Positions 6,086 through 6,879 of a stretch of DNA of 6,879 nucleotides are shown piece after piece. Source of the stretch: Gemmatimonadaceae bacterium (GTDB lineage Bacteria > Gemmatimonadota > Gemmatimonadetes > Gemmatimonadales > Gemmatimonadaceae); assembly GCA_017881545.1 (NCBI GenBank), contig JADGQU010000120.1, positions 1 through 6,879 on the forward strand, read 5' to 3'. The notes under the pieces are model-generated. The model was not told the origin of the DNA. It was given only the letters and a program-made list of their open reading frames with translations, and made no database searches. Both the position numbers and the translations under genes were made by a program. Position 1 is the first letter of the stretch. Each line of letters opens with the position of its first letter.

Positions 6086-6562
6086 CTATTCCGAAATCCC
6101 CGGATAGTCGCTGGTCTTCAATTGCGGGTTTGAAGGAGGAGGTTCGGCGCTCTTCATCTCGTCGAGAGTTTTTTGGGCGTGCTTCACCCAGCGTTCGGCT
6201 TCCGCGCTTTTCGGCGGATCCATCAGAAACGCCTCGAGGTGAAACGCCGCGTCGCTCAATTCACCTCGCCTGAGAAGAAGAAATGCCAGACCGTAGTGTG
6301 CTCCCGAGAGCTTGGGCTCGACCGCGAGAGCGCGACGGTAGCAGCGAATCGCCTCATCGAGCTGACCAAGCTTCGAGTAGGCGATTGCCATGTTCTGGAG
6401 GACCTTGTGATTGTTGGGTCTCTGGCGGAGGGCGAGCCGATACGACGTCAGCGCGGCATCATAATCGCCCTGACGTTCCAGCGCGAGCGCCTCGTTGAGG
6501 TAGTCGAGGTTTTCGGTCGCCGGCTTCGGCTTGCCGCCCGTAAGGCGGTCCCAGAATGACAT
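6086..6562 (-). CDS. TPR-repeat protein
   Basis: This is a 158-residue cytosolic protein without a signal peptide. It begins with MSFWDRLTGGKPKP and then carries three tetratricopeptide repeats at about 17-50, 52-84 and 85-117, each with the G-x-x-x-x-A and A-x-x-x-P spacing (for example GQLDEAIRCYRRALAVEP). A helical segment (118-138) and a proline-rich tail follow. TPR arrays bind partner proteins. It is the first gene of the leftward operon and its TAG stop is followed at once by the ParA ATG, so ParA is the obvious candidate partner. The start is firm: the in-frame TAG at 6596-6598 has no ATG, GTG or TTG between it and 6562. No ribosome binding sequence is seen, suggesting a leaderless message. 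Confidence 0.88.
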   Translation of the reverse strand: MSFWDRLTGGKPKPATENLDYLNEALALERQGDYDAALTSYRLALRQRPNNHKVLQNMAIAYSKLGQLDEAIRCYRRALAVEPKLSGAHYGLAFLLLRRGELSDAAFHLEAFLMDPPKSAEAERWVKHAQKTLDEMKSAEPPPSNPQLKTSDYPGISE

Positions 6563-6639
6563 TTGGTCGAATCTACCGACTATGATGTGAGAGGGCTAGC
6601 TTAACCTAACTGCTTTTCCCCGAACAGCTTGAGAGCAAA
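6563..6639. promoter_or_regulatory. Divergent promoter region
   Basis: This 77-bp gap separates two outward-reading genes and should contain both promoters. Leftward, TAGATT (minus strand, 6570-6575) would start transcription at about 6563, one base before the TPR ATG. Rightward, TATGAT (6581-6586) would start at about 6593, leaving a leader of about 47 nt; GAGAG at 6631-6635 is a plausible ribosome binding site 4 nt before the ATG at 6640. Neither has a good -35 hexamer. The palindrome GCTAGC lies at 6595-6600. The two putative -10 elements are only 5 bp apart, so the promoters would overlap and could exclude each other. Confidence 0.4.
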
Positions 6640-6879
6640 ATGTCACCGCGGAAACACACGGTCGACGCCGCCAAAGGCGTCCTCGAAATCGAATGGCCAT
6701 TCTTCGGCGAGCTGTCGCGCGGACTGGCGCTCAAGGTGGCGCGCGCCTACGACCCCGAGATCGTCATCGGGATCGCCACGGCTGGGGTGATTCCGGGCGC
6801 TGTGATCGCGGCAATCCTTGGACGCGAGTTCCATTCACTGGTAGTGAGCCGGAAGTACAGAACATCGCGGGCGCGCGAA
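6640..6879 (+). CDS. Phosphoribosyltransferase-family protein, 5' part (cut by window end)
   Basis: The frame stays open for 80 codons from ATG 6640 to the window edge. The translation has a WPFFGELSRGLALKVA helix (residues 19-34), then DPEIVIGIATAGVIPGAVIA (38-57) and a strand ending LVVSRKYR. This layout, a tryptophan-led helix followed by a buried strand and a glycine-containing IGIATAGVIPG loop, is typical of type I phosphoribosyltransferases of the hypoxanthine/xanthine-guanine kind. The loop is the pyrophosphate-binding region. The PRPP-binding motif with two acids would lie beyond the window, so substrate and completeness cannot be judged. It diverges from the TPR gene and is probably unrelated to that operon. 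Confidence 0.75.
   Translation, partial: MSPRKHTVDAAKGVLEIEWPFFGELSRGLALKVARAYDPEIVIGIATAGVIPGAVIAAILGREFHSLVVSRKYRTSRARE

Noticed and set aside
5477..6133. A 218-codon plus-strand frame opposite the ParA gene
   Set aside because: The minus strand encodes intact Walker motifs over the same stretch; this frame is a codon-bias shadow.

Overview
The window is a GC-rich bacterial chromosome segment, densely coded, with seven complete protein genes and one partial gene. Codons prefer G or C at the third position, and long antisense open frames overlie nearly every gene, as expected for high GC. My best guess is Gemmatimonadota or a similar environmental lineage. The guess rests on GC, a serine/threonine/valine-rich Ig-like lipoprotein, animal-type pterin enzymes and operon leaders without Shine-Dalgarno sequences. 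It is an inference, not a proof. I see no mobile element, CRISPR array, tRNA or rRNA.

Layout. Positions 1-323 hold no confident gene. They contain a clear intrinsic terminator (230-263) that ends a transcript from the left, a short direct repeat, and a putative promoter just before the first gene. Positions 324-2692 are a rightward cluster: a 6-pyruvoyltetrahydropterin synthase (PTPS), GTP cyclohydrolase I (folE), a short-chain dehydrogenase/reductase (SDR), and a protein with a Trm112-like zinc domain joined to a degenerate Rossmann domain. The first three are packed with a 23-nt overlap and a 3-nt gap. Together they match the three enzyme classes that turn GTP into tetrahydrobiopterin: FolE makes dihydroneopterin triphosphate, PTPS makes 6-pyruvoyltetrahydropterin, and an SDR of the sepiapterin reductase type performs the last reductions. 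The PTPS has the CX5HGH motif of biopterin-type enzymes rather than the CX3HGH of QueD, which supports this reading over queuosine or folate.

Positions 2667-6562 are a leftward operon, in transcription order: a small TPR protein, an orphan ParA-type ATPase, an Ig-like lipoprotein and a long-chain acyl-CoA synthetase. The junctions are 0 nt, a 4-nt ATGA overlap and 24 nt, so the four are very probably co-transcribed. No ParB or parS site is visible. This operon converges on the pterin cluster with a 26-nt tail-to-tail overlap. At the right edge, diverging from the TPR gene across a 77-bp gap, begins a phosphoribosyltransferase-family gene cut by the window end.

The most notable points are the compact biopterin-type cluster, the orphan ParA with TPR and lipoprotein partners, the Trm112/pseudo-methyltransferase protein, and the two operon-leading genes whose starts are fixed by upstream stops yet lack a ribosome binding site.
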